Source: Diogma glabrata (taxonomy: Eukaryota; Arthropoda; Insecta; Diptera; Cylindrotomidae). From it: DNA of 64,000 bases. A program made the translations under genes and the position numbers. The stretch is taken from assembly GCA_963693315.1 (NCBI GenBank), contig OY856187.1:115614843-115678842 (forward strand), in the 5' to 3' direction. Position 1 is the stretch's first letter. The number at the start of each line of letters is the position of its first letter. The notes beneath the pieces are model-generated. The model did no database searches and was not told the origin of the DNA. It saw only the letters and a program-made list of their open reading frames with translations. This document shows positions 21,841 through 32,740 of this stretch, in pieces.

Positions 21841-23660
21841 TTATCATAAAATCAAAAATTTAAATTTTTTTCAAAATTTAAAAATATTCCAAAAATTAAT
21901 CAAAAATCAAAGATTGAAATTTCAAAATTCTAAAAATATTGTCAAAATTATAACATAATCGAAAATTCAAACTTATTTTCCAACTGCTTCTGTTATTCAG
22001 AAGTCGTGGAATCACACAAAACGATTACAAAAGAAATATCTTTCTCATGATTACATTTTTTTTAAAAACGACATTTAATCTGCAACAACTTGATATTTCC
22101 CTATTGTTGCTGTAAGTTGGGAGAAGTTGAAACTGGATAGAAACATCCCGTTCGGCAAAAAGCTATCATAAAGAGCTCTTAAAGGTAACCGTTTTTAGAT
22201 CTGACATCCAAAATAGTTATCCCAAAGATATCATAAAGATATCAGAAAACCATCTAATGCGCCGCCTGCTGACATCTTTTAGATCTCTACGAAGAGATAT
22301 CAGAGATATAACGTTTTTCTGAGTTCCGAATGATGACATTTTAGAGAGATCAAATAGATATTAGGTTAGGGTTAGGTTAGGTTATTTTGAATAATTAAAA
22401 ATATTATTTAACAAAATACTTCTTCATTTTATTTTTTATTAATTTTATAAATAAATAATTCATTGTACACTAAATTTAAAAACAATAATAAAAAAAATGT
22501 TACACTGCAGCTTTCCAATTGACTGTTGCTCACTGGTATTAGATTGCTTTCATAGCTATGAGCTTCGGCACTTATTGATGGCATTGTATTTATGTTTATT
22601 AATGCATGCCTGCGTTTACTGGCATGGTTTTCTTTCTTTGATGTTAGAAGAATATCTGCAAAACAATAATGTGAATAAAACTAATTCACTACTTAGTACT
22701 TACTATAGTTTCGATAACACTTTCTAGAATTGAATTTCCAGATATAATATAATATATATAATTATCATAAAATCAAAAATTTAAATTTTTTTCAAAATTT
22801 AAAAATATTCCAAAAATTAATCAAAAATCAAAGATTGAAATTTCAAAATTCTAAAAATATTGTCAAAATTATAACATAATCGAAAATTCAAACTTATTTT
22901 CCAACTGCTTCTGTTATTCAGAAGTCGTGGAATCACACAAAACGATTACAAAAGAAATATCTTTCTCATGATTACATTTTTTTTAAAAACGACATTTAAT
23001 CTGCAACAACTTGATATTTCCCTATTGTTCCTGTAAGTTGGGAGAAGTTGAAACTGGATAGAAACATCCCGTTCGGCAAAAAGCTATCATAAAGAGCTCT
23101 TAAAGGTAACCGTTTTTAGATCTGACATCCAAAATAGTTATCCCAAAGATATCATAAAGATATCAGAAAACCATCTAATGCGCCGCCTGCTGACATCTTT
23201 TAGATCTCTACGAAGAGATATCAGAGATATAACGTTTTTCTGAGTTCCGAATGATGACATTTTAGAGAGATCAAATAGATATTAGGTTAGGGTTAGGTTA
23301 GGTTATTTTGAATTATTAAAAATATTATTTAACAAAATACTTCTTCATTTTATTTTTTATTAATTTTATAAATAAATAATTCATTGTACACTAAATTTAA
23401 AAACAATAATAAAAAAAATGTTACACTGCAGCTTTCCAATTGACTGTTGCTCACTGGTATTAGATTGCTTTCATAGCTATGAGCTTCGGCACTTATTGAT
23501 GGCATTGTATTTATGTTTATTAATGCATGCCTGCGTTTACTGGCATGGTTTTCTTTCTTTGATTTTAGAAGAATATCTGCAAAACAATAATGTGAATAAA
23601 ACTAATTCACTACTTAGTACTTACTGTAGTTTCGATAACACTTTCTAGAATTGAATTTCC
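21841..23660. repeat. Tandem duplication, unit 921 bp
   Basis: 21841-22741 and 22762-23660 differ by only a handful of substitutions (for example TTGTTGCTG versus TTGTTCCTG). The unit joins foldback arm sequence to the first about 590 bp of the CCCGTTCGGC element, so it was duplicated after that element inserted. Identical 76-codon ORFs in both units are probably non-coding. Confidence 0.9.
22361..22384. repeat. Short TTAGG telomere-like tract
   Basis: Five TTAGG or TTAGGG units in a row, repeated at 23282-23305 by the tandem duplication. Same motif as the insect telomere repeat, but embedded in a transposon. Confidence 0.7.
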
Positions 23661-24192
23661 AGATTATATTATTGCACAGGTTTACTTATTACATAGTTAG
23701 ACATGATATATATACAATATGTATATGATAATCAAAACTATATTCATTTTATAGTTAATTACTTAAATTGATTTATTTAAGATTCTTTTCAATCGAAACA
23801 CGGTCTAGTGACGTTTTAATTTAACCAATCTACTATTACCATTATAGAGCTTTTTCCCGAACATATTATGACAGTAGAAATCAGCTAATTTGTACTTTAA
23901 AATCTCAAAATAATTGTTTTTCCTTGCCAATCAAAGTTCTTTTGTGAAAGAAAAATTGAAAGATTGTTGAAATCAACCAATACCAATTTTAGGTTATGGT
24001 AGAATATTGACAAAATAATATCATTTTTATGTCATAGAAATGTCGACAATAGGTATCATAAAGGTATCATTTTGATCTCCATAGATTGATCTCTTCAAAA
24101 AGCTGTCAAAAATATAACAGTTTTCTGAGTTCTAAAAGAAGTCATTTTTTAGATAGCATTAAGATATCTTTCCGATGTTCATGCCGAACGGG
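23068..24192. mobile_element. 1.1 kb non-autonomous element with CCCGTTCGGC ends
   Basis: Starts CCCGTTCGGC and ends GCCGAACGGG, inserted in the right foldback arm. The left arm preserves the empty site (GATAGAAACATGTCC in this orientation), showing that only AT was duplicated. Subterminal regions are rich in AAGATATC-type words. A partial second copy starts at 22147. No ORF of note. Confidence 0.7.
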
Positions 24193-24247
24193 ATGTCCAA
24201 TTTCATGTTCAAATACATTTCAAATCATACAAATAATTACATACTTA

Positions 24248-24721
24248 TGTCGTTTTCGATTGAAGAACTTGTTAATAACTAGTTCTTAACGAGTTCTTTT
24301 TTTCAACCGAACATGCAAACATTCAGTGTTATTGTATGAGTAAATTGAATTGGTTATTTTATTAATACTTTTATTTTAGAATGTTTGAAAAGCAATAAAA
24401 AAACAATACATTTTGTGAAAAAAAACTAATTTTATAATATATATGTTAAATAACTAAAAATAAAATTAAATTATTTATATGATGCTGCGTTATAATTATA
24501 ACGTTTCGATTTAACATTTGTTGTGTGTACTTTTTGTCATAGTATGAGTAAAACTCAAAAATAACTGAAAATAAAACTAGTTCTTCAAAAGGGGAAAAAT
24601 GCACAACCAGTTCAGAACTAGTTTTTTATGTTGCTTCAATCGAACATGATTTGGAGGGGAAATAATTTTTTTGTATTGAAAAAAAAACTAGTTATGAACT
24701 GGTTCTCAATCGAAAATGTTA
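24248..24721. mobile_element. 474-bp MITE with TTTTCGATTG ends, TSD TTA
   Basis: Begins TGTCGTTTTCGATTGA and ends CAATCGAAAATGTTA, with TTA on both sides. The left foldback arm again gives the uninterrupted site (CATACTTAATTTTATT in this orientation, near 16112). The interior repeats AACTAGTT-type palindromes. Harbinger-like by TSD only. Confidence 0.7.
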
Positions 24722-25329
24722 TTAATTTTATTTTTTCCCAAAAAATTGGACTAAAAAATAAATGAAAATCATTCTTTTGACACACTTGACAGTATTTTTT
24801 GACACACTTACAATACAATAATCAAGGTTCTGGTCCCACATACCAATGCCAACCATCAAGATTTCTCCACATTCAATGTTACTACTCACAATCACTTAGA
24901 ATGAACGATTTTTAAGCAAAAAATATGCTCATTTTCGTGTTTTGACACACTTCATGATTTTTTGACACACACTTTCTTGCGCCAAAACATGCGCATTTTC
25001 AAAAGAATAGCCCTATAGTATTATTCAAAAAAACGTAGGAAAATCTGTTTGGAATCCTAAAACTTTATCTTCAAAATATGATAGCACATAATAGTAAACC
25101 AAAAGAAATTACTAAAAATGCATGCCGGCAAAACTGCATTTCAAAGCAATCAACAAAAAATTCAGAATTTAGTTTTTTTCATCGTTCCACACATACAAAA
25201 TTTTGATTTAAAAAAAAAATCCACAAATAAATGTACATTTTTAAACGAATCGCCCAATTAACATATACTGCTGCTGACATTTAACATTTTAATTTACAAA
25301 AGTTTTATCTGTGAGGAGAGTACACCCTA

Positions 25330-25640
25330 TTTTTCGATGTAATGATTTATTCATTACTTCGAATATTTTCGATGTAATGATATTTCGATGGTATGATTTT
25401 TTTTCGATCTTACGATTTTCGATGATATGATTTTTCGATTTTGTGAATCAAATTTTCGATGATATGATTTTCGGTGATGTGATCTATGACATTTCGACGT
25501 AATGAACTTTCGGTGATATGATCTTTCGATGCTATGACTCTTCGATGATATGAACTTTCGATGATATGAAATTCGGTGGTATGAACTTTCGGTTTTGTGA
25601 TTTCTGGTGATTCGACGATTTGCTTTTTCGATGTTATGAT
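25330..25640. repeat. TCGA-type minisatellite, right arm
   Basis: Inverted counterpart of 15604-15795 with more copies of the ATGATATGATTTTCG-like unit. Confidence 0.85.
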
Positions 25641-25740
25641 GCGGACTCATATGAAAGATTGCTATCTCAGAATTCTTTAAAAAATTTATATTTTACATAC
25701 GGACAATATGTTTTTTACAATAAAATTTTTTTTTGCATGA

Positions 25741-25920
25741 TATTTTTTCGTGTGTCATTTTAGGGTGTGATATTTTCTCGCGTGTGATTTTTGGATGTGA
25801 TATTTTCGTGATGTGATATTTTAGTGATGTGATATTTTCGTATAGTGTGATTTTTTCGCTGTGATATTTTCGACGTGATATTCTTTCGTGTGTGATTTTT
25901 TCGCGTGATATTTTATCAGG
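25741..25920. repeat. GTGATATTTTCG minisatellite
   Basis: About a dozen degenerate copies of a roughly 13-base unit, GTGATATTTTCGT, distinct from but similar in flavour to the adjacent TCGA array. 25921-26021 is the original upstream flank of eIF2D if the 28 kb insertion is removed. Confidence 0.8.
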
Positions 25921-26055
25921 ACACCCACGTAGCGATACTTCCTTATATATTTATTCAATGGGTTTCAAGGCTTTACCCAAGTAGCACGACGTGAACGTAG
26001 AAATTAGAATTCACTACCTATATGAATTACGGCTGTGACTATCTACACGGTCCGC

Positions 26056-26157
26056 GGTATATGCGCGGTACACCGCAATAATAAGGCGGTATGCCGCAAT
26101 AATAATGCGGTATACCGCAATAATAACGCGGTATACCGCACTATTAATGCGGGCTCT
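26056..26157. repeat. GCGGTATACCGC subterminal repeats, left
   Basis: Four to five units of about 20-21 bp, each a palindromic GCGGTATACCGC followed by AATAATAA. The mirrored set is at about 54120-54222. Confidence 0.85.
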
Positions 26158-26215
26158 AATATATTAACGCATTGCATCGCTATAGTAATACGGTGTACCG
26201 CATCGACTATCATAT

Positions 26216-26339
26216 TGTTACGATTACAGAAACATCTAGACGATTACGGTCACTTCCAGGAAAATAAAATCAACAAAACATATCAAACAAATTAATGAAA
26301 TGAATATTGTTGTTGTTGTCTCTTCTTAGAAATAGGGTG
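26216..26339 (+). repeat. Truncated 5' LTR
   Basis: Matches the first about 124 bases of the 3' LTR with a few substitutions, then breaks directly into gag coding. Confidence 0.85.
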
Positions 26340-26945
26340 AAAGAGCTAGAGCAGAAAGTACTTGATGAAAACAAAAAGGTACTTGCAAAAGTAGATGATT
26401 TCGAGAAACGGTTGCAAGATGTTGAAACGAATAAAGTCACTTCACATGTGGTACAACAAATAGCAAATATTAAACTAAAGCCACCATCGTATGACGGTAC
26501 CACATCTTTCGGCATCTTCAAGTTCCAGTTCGAGACCGCAGCTGATCAAAATGTTTGGAACGCTGAAAATCGTCTTGCTGCATTGATAGTTGCACTTAAA
26601 GTTGAAGCAGCTGAAGCATTACAGGCAGTACCAGAAAACGATCGCAAAAGCTATGCTGAAGTAATGAATGCATTGGAACGAAAATATGGCAGCGACCATA
26701 AAAAGGAATTATACAGGATTGAGCTAAAGGGTCGCTTGCAACGGAATGGAGAAAGCCTTCAGGACTATTCTTCGGCAGTGGAACGGCTTGTACATTTGGC
26801 ACATTCTAACACTCCACCGTATTTTATGGAGAAGATGAAGATTGTGGCCTTCATTGATGGTATCCGAGATCCAGAAACCAGGATCAAAGTAATGACTACA
26901 CCTAAGGCGACTTTCCATGAAACTCGCATACGCAATGCAATATGA
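26307..26945 (+). pseudogene. gypsy gag, N-terminal and capsid part
   Basis: A frame of 212 codons with a coiled-coil start (VKELEQKVLDENKKVLAKVD), then the capsid-like KPPSYDGTTSFGIFKFQFET block, typical of insect Ty3/gypsy Gag. It ends by frameshift near 26925 at FHET; the next frame continues with LAYAMQYE. The first codons lie in LTR-derived sequence, so the true start is missing. Confidence 0.75.
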
Positions 26946-28149
26946 GATGGTACAGAGGATGTGTATGCCATCTGGTGGATGCAGAAAAGGGAATGTAGAG
27001 GGGAACATCAAAGGGGAAGTTTTGGCACACAGAAATAGAAGCGATATCAGATGCTGGGTATGTGATGAAGAGGGTCACATGGCACGGGAGTGCAAGAAAA
27101 ACGGGGAAGCAGACAGATTGTCGTCTTCTGTGAAGAACAGAGGAGCCGAAGAAATGGAGCACGTAGGGTTCAGGAACAGCAGTAGAAAACTCCTGTGCTG
27201 GATATGTAGGAAATCGGGCCATATCTCACAGGACTGCTGGAACAGGAAGCGTGATAGATCTTCGTCTCCTATTCAACGGAAGCCTGTTGAAGGTGCAACT
27301 GTAAAGCCAAAAAGTGAGGAGAATGCAGCCTACATTCCAATTTCAAGAATTGCGGTAAATGGTGAAAGCTTGGGTATCAACGGACAACTTGAAGGTAAAG
27401 GTTGCTTCATGACACTGGATACAGGTTCAGCTCGAACATTCGTTCGCAAAGGTTTAATTGACGGTGTTTTGGAACCATCAGATGGATTGAAACTCCAAAC
27501 AGTAACTGGAGAATGTGCTGAAATAGAAGGTAAAAGAATCGCTGAAATAAAATTGGGAAATAACTGCTATCAACAAGAGGTACTAGTGGCAGACATTATG
27601 GATGAAGTCATTTTAGGGATGGACTTCATGAAGGCGAAGGGATTAGTCTTCGATTTTGGATGTGGGATCCTAAAGGTTAATAATGTCCAGATGCCACTAC
27701 TTGTGAATAAGGCAGAGTCAACAGATATTGGCAGCGATGAGATACTATGCAGTGCAGATGAAAATCCAGAACCATCATCCAAACAGATGACGGAAAGAAA
27801 CGTCAACCGACGCAAACGTTTGAACAAACGCCGAAAGTTAAAAACGAAACAAGTTCAGGTCCAGTACGAAGTGAGCAATGTAAATGAAGTGGTTCAAATA
27901 GCTTCAAATGGAAACGAATCGCAGCTGAAAATGAGAATGGTTCGGAGACATGGCAATGTGAAACACTCAAAGGAAAAAGATAAGGAGGACTTTAGAGATA
28001 ATGAGAATCCATACTTATCACGGTGGGCGGACATAGAACAAAGTAATGGCCAAAGACTTAGAAAGGGACCAGAAGCAATTCTAAGCCGCTTGGGAAATAG
28101 AAAAAGAAAAAAACTATGTTTGGATTCAACAATTGGAGGAGAGATCTAG
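26917..28149 (+). pseudogene. gypsy nucleocapsid and aspartic protease
   Basis: Two CCHC zinc knuckles (CWVCDEEGHMARECKK and CWICRKSGHISQDC), then an aspartic protease with LDTGSARTFV at the active site and a VILGMDFM block. The tail is basic and ends ...LDSTIGGEI just before the polypurine tract, where RT would be expected. Unusually, the 410-codon frame is still open. Confidence 0.78.
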
Positions 28150-28186
28150 ATCCTGTTCGGGACGAACAGGCTTAAGTGGAGGGTAA

Positions 28187-28840
28187 TGTTACGATTACAG
28201 AAAAATCTAGACGATTACGGTCACTTCCAGGAAAATAAAATCAACAAAACACATCAAACAAATTAATGAAATGAATATTGTTGTTGTTGTCTCTTCTTAG
28301 AAATAGGGTCAACACAAACGATTTTATGAATCAAATCAACATAACGTAAAATAATCGAATATTCTAATATTTTCTCAAGCTTTCTGGAAAGTGATGTCGA
28401 ATTATCTAGAAGTATTGCAGAAGGTATATAAGAAAATTGCTTCTTGTAGTTTTAAATTAGTTTTATTTTAAACCTGTGATAGTGAAGTCAAAATTGTAAA
28501 AGTGATTTTTAAATTAGTTTTTCTGTAAAGTTATAAGTGTAATAAAGTTATAAGTATTATTAAGTAGAAATAATTTGTGTATTATTTTAAACCTTGAATT
28601 ACTGGAAATTTCTACAATCAACCGTTGGAGTTTCTGAAGCTGTTGAAAGAATATTCTAGTTAGGAATATTGTTTGCTGTATTGTTTTCCTGTTGTTGTGA
28701 AACAATTAAGGTGTTGAATACTTAATAAAACCTGGTGTTTGTGCTTACTAATCAGTGATCGAACTCAGAAAGAGATTGGGAATTACGTTTATCGAATTGT
28801 GAGTTAGGCCAATTCAAAGTAAGGTTGGAAAAACGTAACA
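28187..28840 (+). repeat. 3' LTR of the gag-protease element
   Basis: 654 bp, TG...CA ends, preceded by the purine tract AAGTGGAGGG. Confidence 0.88.
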
Positions 28841-29939
28841 ATATCAACAAACACAGGCTTTGATAAGTAGACAATAGAATTTATTGACAATTTTTATAAT
28901 GGAAAAAAATTTGCAATTCTATTCTGTTTAATAATTTATTATTCAATTTGTGGGACTTTTATTGGGTCAAAAACCCAATTTAAGATTTAATATATGCTGT
29001 GGTTGATTATTTTTAATAAGGTAGTAAAGTTTGTGGAAGAAAGCATTGTAAAGGCTAAAATTCACAAAAACAATGAGAATTCCATACAAATTTTACTGAA
29101 ACAGAATTTTTTGCTGTCAAATTTGTATGAAATTCTGTTTGTTGTTTTATGTGAATGCCCGGCTTAAACGATGAATTTTGTGTTAAATATGACAAAAAAG
29201 TCAATGTTTATGCTATGTGCATGCCATATATTAAAATCATTTGTATAAGACAAAAGGTAATCTAGATTACAAGCTTGTATATGTGGGCACGATTACTTGA
29301 ACTTTAAGGCGCAAGCGGATTTTCTTTTTTTTTAGGATACCTTGAGAAGCAAATTACAAAAATTTTTTTTGATAATCAGGTCCCGGGACTAAGATAAAGA
29401 CCTTAGGAAAAAACCATACAAAAATACACTTTTGCATATGTTGCAATTCAAATGACGTTTAATGTTATTTTTGATATACATAATACAATTTCAAAGAATC
29501 TACATGAATAAATTAAAAAATAATAATTATAATTTCGGAGGCCCGTAAATGAAATAAAAGGGACAGTTTTGATCTTGATCAGTGATTGATTTCTATATCA
29601 AATAAAAAAAAATCTTGACGCCTAAGTAGAAGTAATATCCCCGAAACGTATCCTGGTTTCGTTCAAATCTTCAATATGTTTCGACTACCGTTTTCTTAAC
29701 CTTGGGATAAACCGGTTGCCGAAGAACAATTCACAGAGTAATTTGGAATAAATTAAAATCAAATATGATTTTCATTTTTTTTTCCAGCCTATATTATCGG
29801 ACAAGGGCATAATAAAACAAACAAAAAACTATATATTTTTTAAATTTTAGGTATAGTAATTAAAAAATATTATCATGACTCGACATGAACTTACAACTAT
29901 CTACAAATTCTACAAAATTACGAGCATGCAGCAGAGTTA

Positions 29940-31420
29940 GGGTGACCAATATAAATTTTAGCCAATCCGGGACGAAAAAAGCCATATTGTATATTTTTGT
30001 ATAATGACTTTATGCGCATTTGTCAATATGTTCTATATTCGTTTTTTTTAGCAAATTACTTTTCGTGAATTTGAAATCTTTGTAAGAGTCTTGCAGCAAG
30101 ACAAAGCGATATTGCATCTTGAAATAACCTCAAAGCATCAAACTTGTTCAGTCGCTGCATTTATTCCCGGCAGGCACGAACATAGTTCCACTAATATTAT
30201 TATATTTTTGAATGGAATGTGATTATCTGCCAAATGATCGGCCCATTTTGTATCAATCCTCAAGTTGCTGTTGGTCCATTCGCTAGTTTTTCAGTGTTTA
30301 CATACTGTTTAAGATAGGTCAAATCATGGAATAAATTATTTTCCATTTCGGTAATTTCGTTCATATCAAAATATTTACGAACACATGGACATGTTTTTTT
30401 CGATTCGATGTCGCTCCATTTAACATCACTAATGAGTTTAATAATTCATTTAAAATGACAACTCTCTGAAAATGGAGTGCTTCAAAGCTATCAATATTCC
30501 ACACAATTGGAGTAAAAATTTACACATGGCCAATAAACCATTCTCGAGTTACAGCCCCAGAAGAAAGTAATTCGTGGTCGGTTCGTGCTTGAAACTTCAC
30601 AATGAGATCACGTATATATTCTGAAACTTCCACTGCAGTCTTTTTCTTATTCAACACGTTTTACAGCGTTATGAAAAACGGAGGCTTGATTATGTAGAAA
30701 GAAAAGCCAAAGCCCAGATTTCTCATCTTAAAAAACTTGAATGGTTCTTGGCATTTTTCGCAACACCACCATAGCCCTTTATTGCAAGCACCTCTGTTTT
30801 AAGTTCAAAAAACCTTTACAAGGTTTTTCATAAGCTGTTTACTGTGTCTAAAACATTTATTTGTCATCAGAAAGTAAAATAGTTATATATTATTACCTCA
30901 ATCAAATTTATTTAGTTGCTCGTTTCGATCCCTAACCTCGTGGAGGTTGATGGTTTACATACAAATAAACTGTATGTTCTATTTAAGAACTATGTCAGAA
31001 AGTAGTCTAACCTGAAGGGTTAGACATGATTTGTTTAACTGATGCGAGCAGTTCATGAGCTTTAATGTAAAATTGTTTAAGCGCACACATATTTTTTGTG
31101 TTCAGCAGTATACTAAGTGTATCTGCTGCTAAACAACCGTCAAATTCATTTTCAAGCAAGGACGATTTAAGATCGTTCCTCAAGGTCTCGTAATTAGTGC
31201 AATCCAGAAGAACATAAACGTAATCGCTGTCGACGAGTCAAACTTATGCTAAGTCAAACAAATTTTATTGGAATTTTTTTTAATATCTCATAAACATCTC
31301 ATTGGTGCTAGAAAAACGGAACAATTCGGGACTTTTTTTAATATTCCGGGACATTTTCAATGCGGGACGGCAGACTTAAATCCGGGACTGTCCCGGACAA
31401 TCCGGGACGGTTGGTCACCC
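29940..31420 (-). mobile_element. hAT-like transposon remnant with GGGTGACCA ends
   Basis: Inverted ends GGGTGACCAA and TTGGTCACCC flanked by TA. Further CCGGGAC words are subterminal on both sides. Antisense translation near 30110-30290 gives DTKWADHLADNHIPFKN and a CLPGINAATEQV block, like the C-terminal dimerisation block of hAT-type transposases (LPGSNAxVERVFS). Coding is decayed. The TA flank is unusual for hAT, so the superfamily is tentative. The right arm of the giant element lacks it. Confidence 0.6.
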
Positions 31421-31858
31421 TAAACAGATTTTGGATTCTGATCGGTTTTGTCAATTTTTTGTCAACGTCTAGACAAAAATAAGACATAATAAAATTTTGC
31501 TTTTGCTTGATTTACACAAGAAAAACTAAACGATAAACGTTTGTCTGAAAGAAATTCCTGCATTCTAAATGTTTTAGTTATATATATTGCGGGGTTTTTT
31601 GCAGAATTGACAAAATAGTTTTTGTAGAATTAGACAAAAAATTCACACAACCGATCAGAATCCACACTCAGTACCAGTAGCAAATAGAATTCATATGTAT
31701 ATTACTTGAAGAAAATGGAACTGCAAGTCTTTTTTCAACTCTAGTTAAAAAAATTGTTGAGGATTATGGACTAATGAAGTTCGTTTTCAAACTTCTAAAT
31801 ATTATGGTTGATTGTGAATGAATTGAATGTGATCTCTCCCGAACTGATAATGTCGCAT

Positions 31859-32362
31859 TTACAATACATCAATGATGAACAGGGAACCAGATTTTGAAAT
31901 GGCAACGTCAGGACAAAATATATATATTTTGGGACCTTTGTTGTTTTCAACGTTTATCAATGATATTTCCAAATCGTGTCGCTTTTCTATGGTCCATCGT
32001 TTTGCTGGTAATGTCCAACTTCTGTATACTAAGCACCGACTGAATTTAAATGACTACATTGAAGAACTTAATAGTGATCTTAAGTATATTCTGCTTTGGG
32101 CCGTTGAAAATCGGCTTTCCTTAAACCCTTCTATAAATTGCATTGTTGTACAACTCCTGCCCTGAAGCAGCTGCTTGCTGCTCATTTATACAGCTGAGCA
32201 ATGATATAATATCCTTTTCATCTCGAGCCAAGAATCTGGGTGTTATTTTTGATGATAGGTTGGATTGGAAACCGCATGTTAACTCACTGGCTGGTAAAAT
32301 TATTGGTATTCTAAGAAGGCTGCGTTGTGTCAGTTGTTACTTGCCCTTTAAGAAGCTAGCTA
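31859..32362 (+). pseudogene. LINE B reverse transcriptase fragment
   Basis: Plus-strand frames give GPLLFSTFINDISKSCRFS, an altered catalytic box (FAGNVQL where FADD is expected), LLWAVENRLSLNP and LGVIFDDRLDWKPHVN. The part up to 32035 belongs to the inverted arm and recurs at 47597-47760. Downstream it is broken at 32362. A later piece of a similar element is at 46560-46690. Confidence 0.75.
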
Positions 32363-32384
32363 GCATTGTTGTTGTAGTGACGGT

Positions 32385-32740
32385 GTGATGGTACTCTTCC
32401 GACACCATGTTCAGATTCAGGAACTCTTCTACGGCCCTTGGGCAGTACAACAAATCTTCCTTCCTCAGGTCGGTTGGTTTTTCTGGACAATTGAAATTGC
32501 ATAATGCGGCGTGCCCTCACATTCGGGACACTTGTCAATAATGTACTGGTCAATTTTATTCATGTAGTTATTTAAAATGCGTGACCAACCGGATCTTAAC
32601 TGCGTTAGAATGGATCTGGTGCTGCGCGGTAATTTGACCTCTTCCGCAGCGACTATTGAGAACTCGATTTGAGGCGTAGTTCTTTATTGTGTCTTCAACA
32701 ACTCTCGTATGAATTATTTTAAAGTCCGTTTTGTACGTTG
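32385..32740 (-). pseudogene. LINE F, C-terminal end
   Basis: Minus-strand translation gives LPRSTRSILTQLRSGWSRIL, IDKCPECEGTPH and a NPTDLRKEDLLYCPRAVEEF block: the C-terminal zinc-knuckle tail of a Jockey-group ORF2. The hAT element at 32748-35040 splits it from the upstream part at 35049. Confidence 0.7.

Larger units (their letters stand above)
15598..25645. mobile_element. Foldback-like inverted structure of about 10 kb
   Basis: The sequence at 15598-16830 reappears inverted, in the same order outside-in, at 25645-21700, interrupted there by later insertions. Outside-in the arm consists of (i) a minisatellite of a roughly 15-base TCATATCATCGAAAA-like unit, (ii) a unique stretch with repeated GTGTGTCAAAA words, (iii) a short TGACTTGAAATGTATTTGAA stretch and (iv) a roughly 60-bp AT-rich tandem array. 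The loop (16840-21700) holds no transposase of its own, only a hAT-type insertion. Arms built of tandem repeats around a heterogeneous loop are the hallmark of foldback elements. The ends lie in the minisatellite, so no target duplication can be read. Confidence 0.65.
26216..28840 (+). mobile_element. Ty3/gypsy element, gag-protease only, TSD ATAT
   Basis: Bounded by TGTTACG and CGTAACA with the 4-bp duplication ATAT (26212-26215, 28841-28844). The right arm of the giant element shows the empty site. The 3' LTR is complete (654 bp); the 5' LTR is cut to about 124 bp by a deletion that also removed the primer-binding region. Coding covers gag and protease and then stops shortly before the polypurine tract: no RT, RNase H or integrase. 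The copy depends on helpers or is dead. Confidence 0.88.
26031..32035. repeat. Left arm of the giant element
   Basis: Matches 47597-54248 inverted. Interrupted by a gypsy element (26216-28840) and a hAT-like element (29940-31420), both absent at the same positions of the right arm. The inner end lies inside LINE B reverse transcriptase sequence. Confidence 0.85.

Noticed and set aside
22497..23648. Two nearly identical 76-codon ORFs (MLHCSFPIDC...)
   Set aside because: They are identical because the 921-bp unit is duplicated. There is no recognisable domain and the setting is a non-coding MITE-like element. Not supported as a gene.
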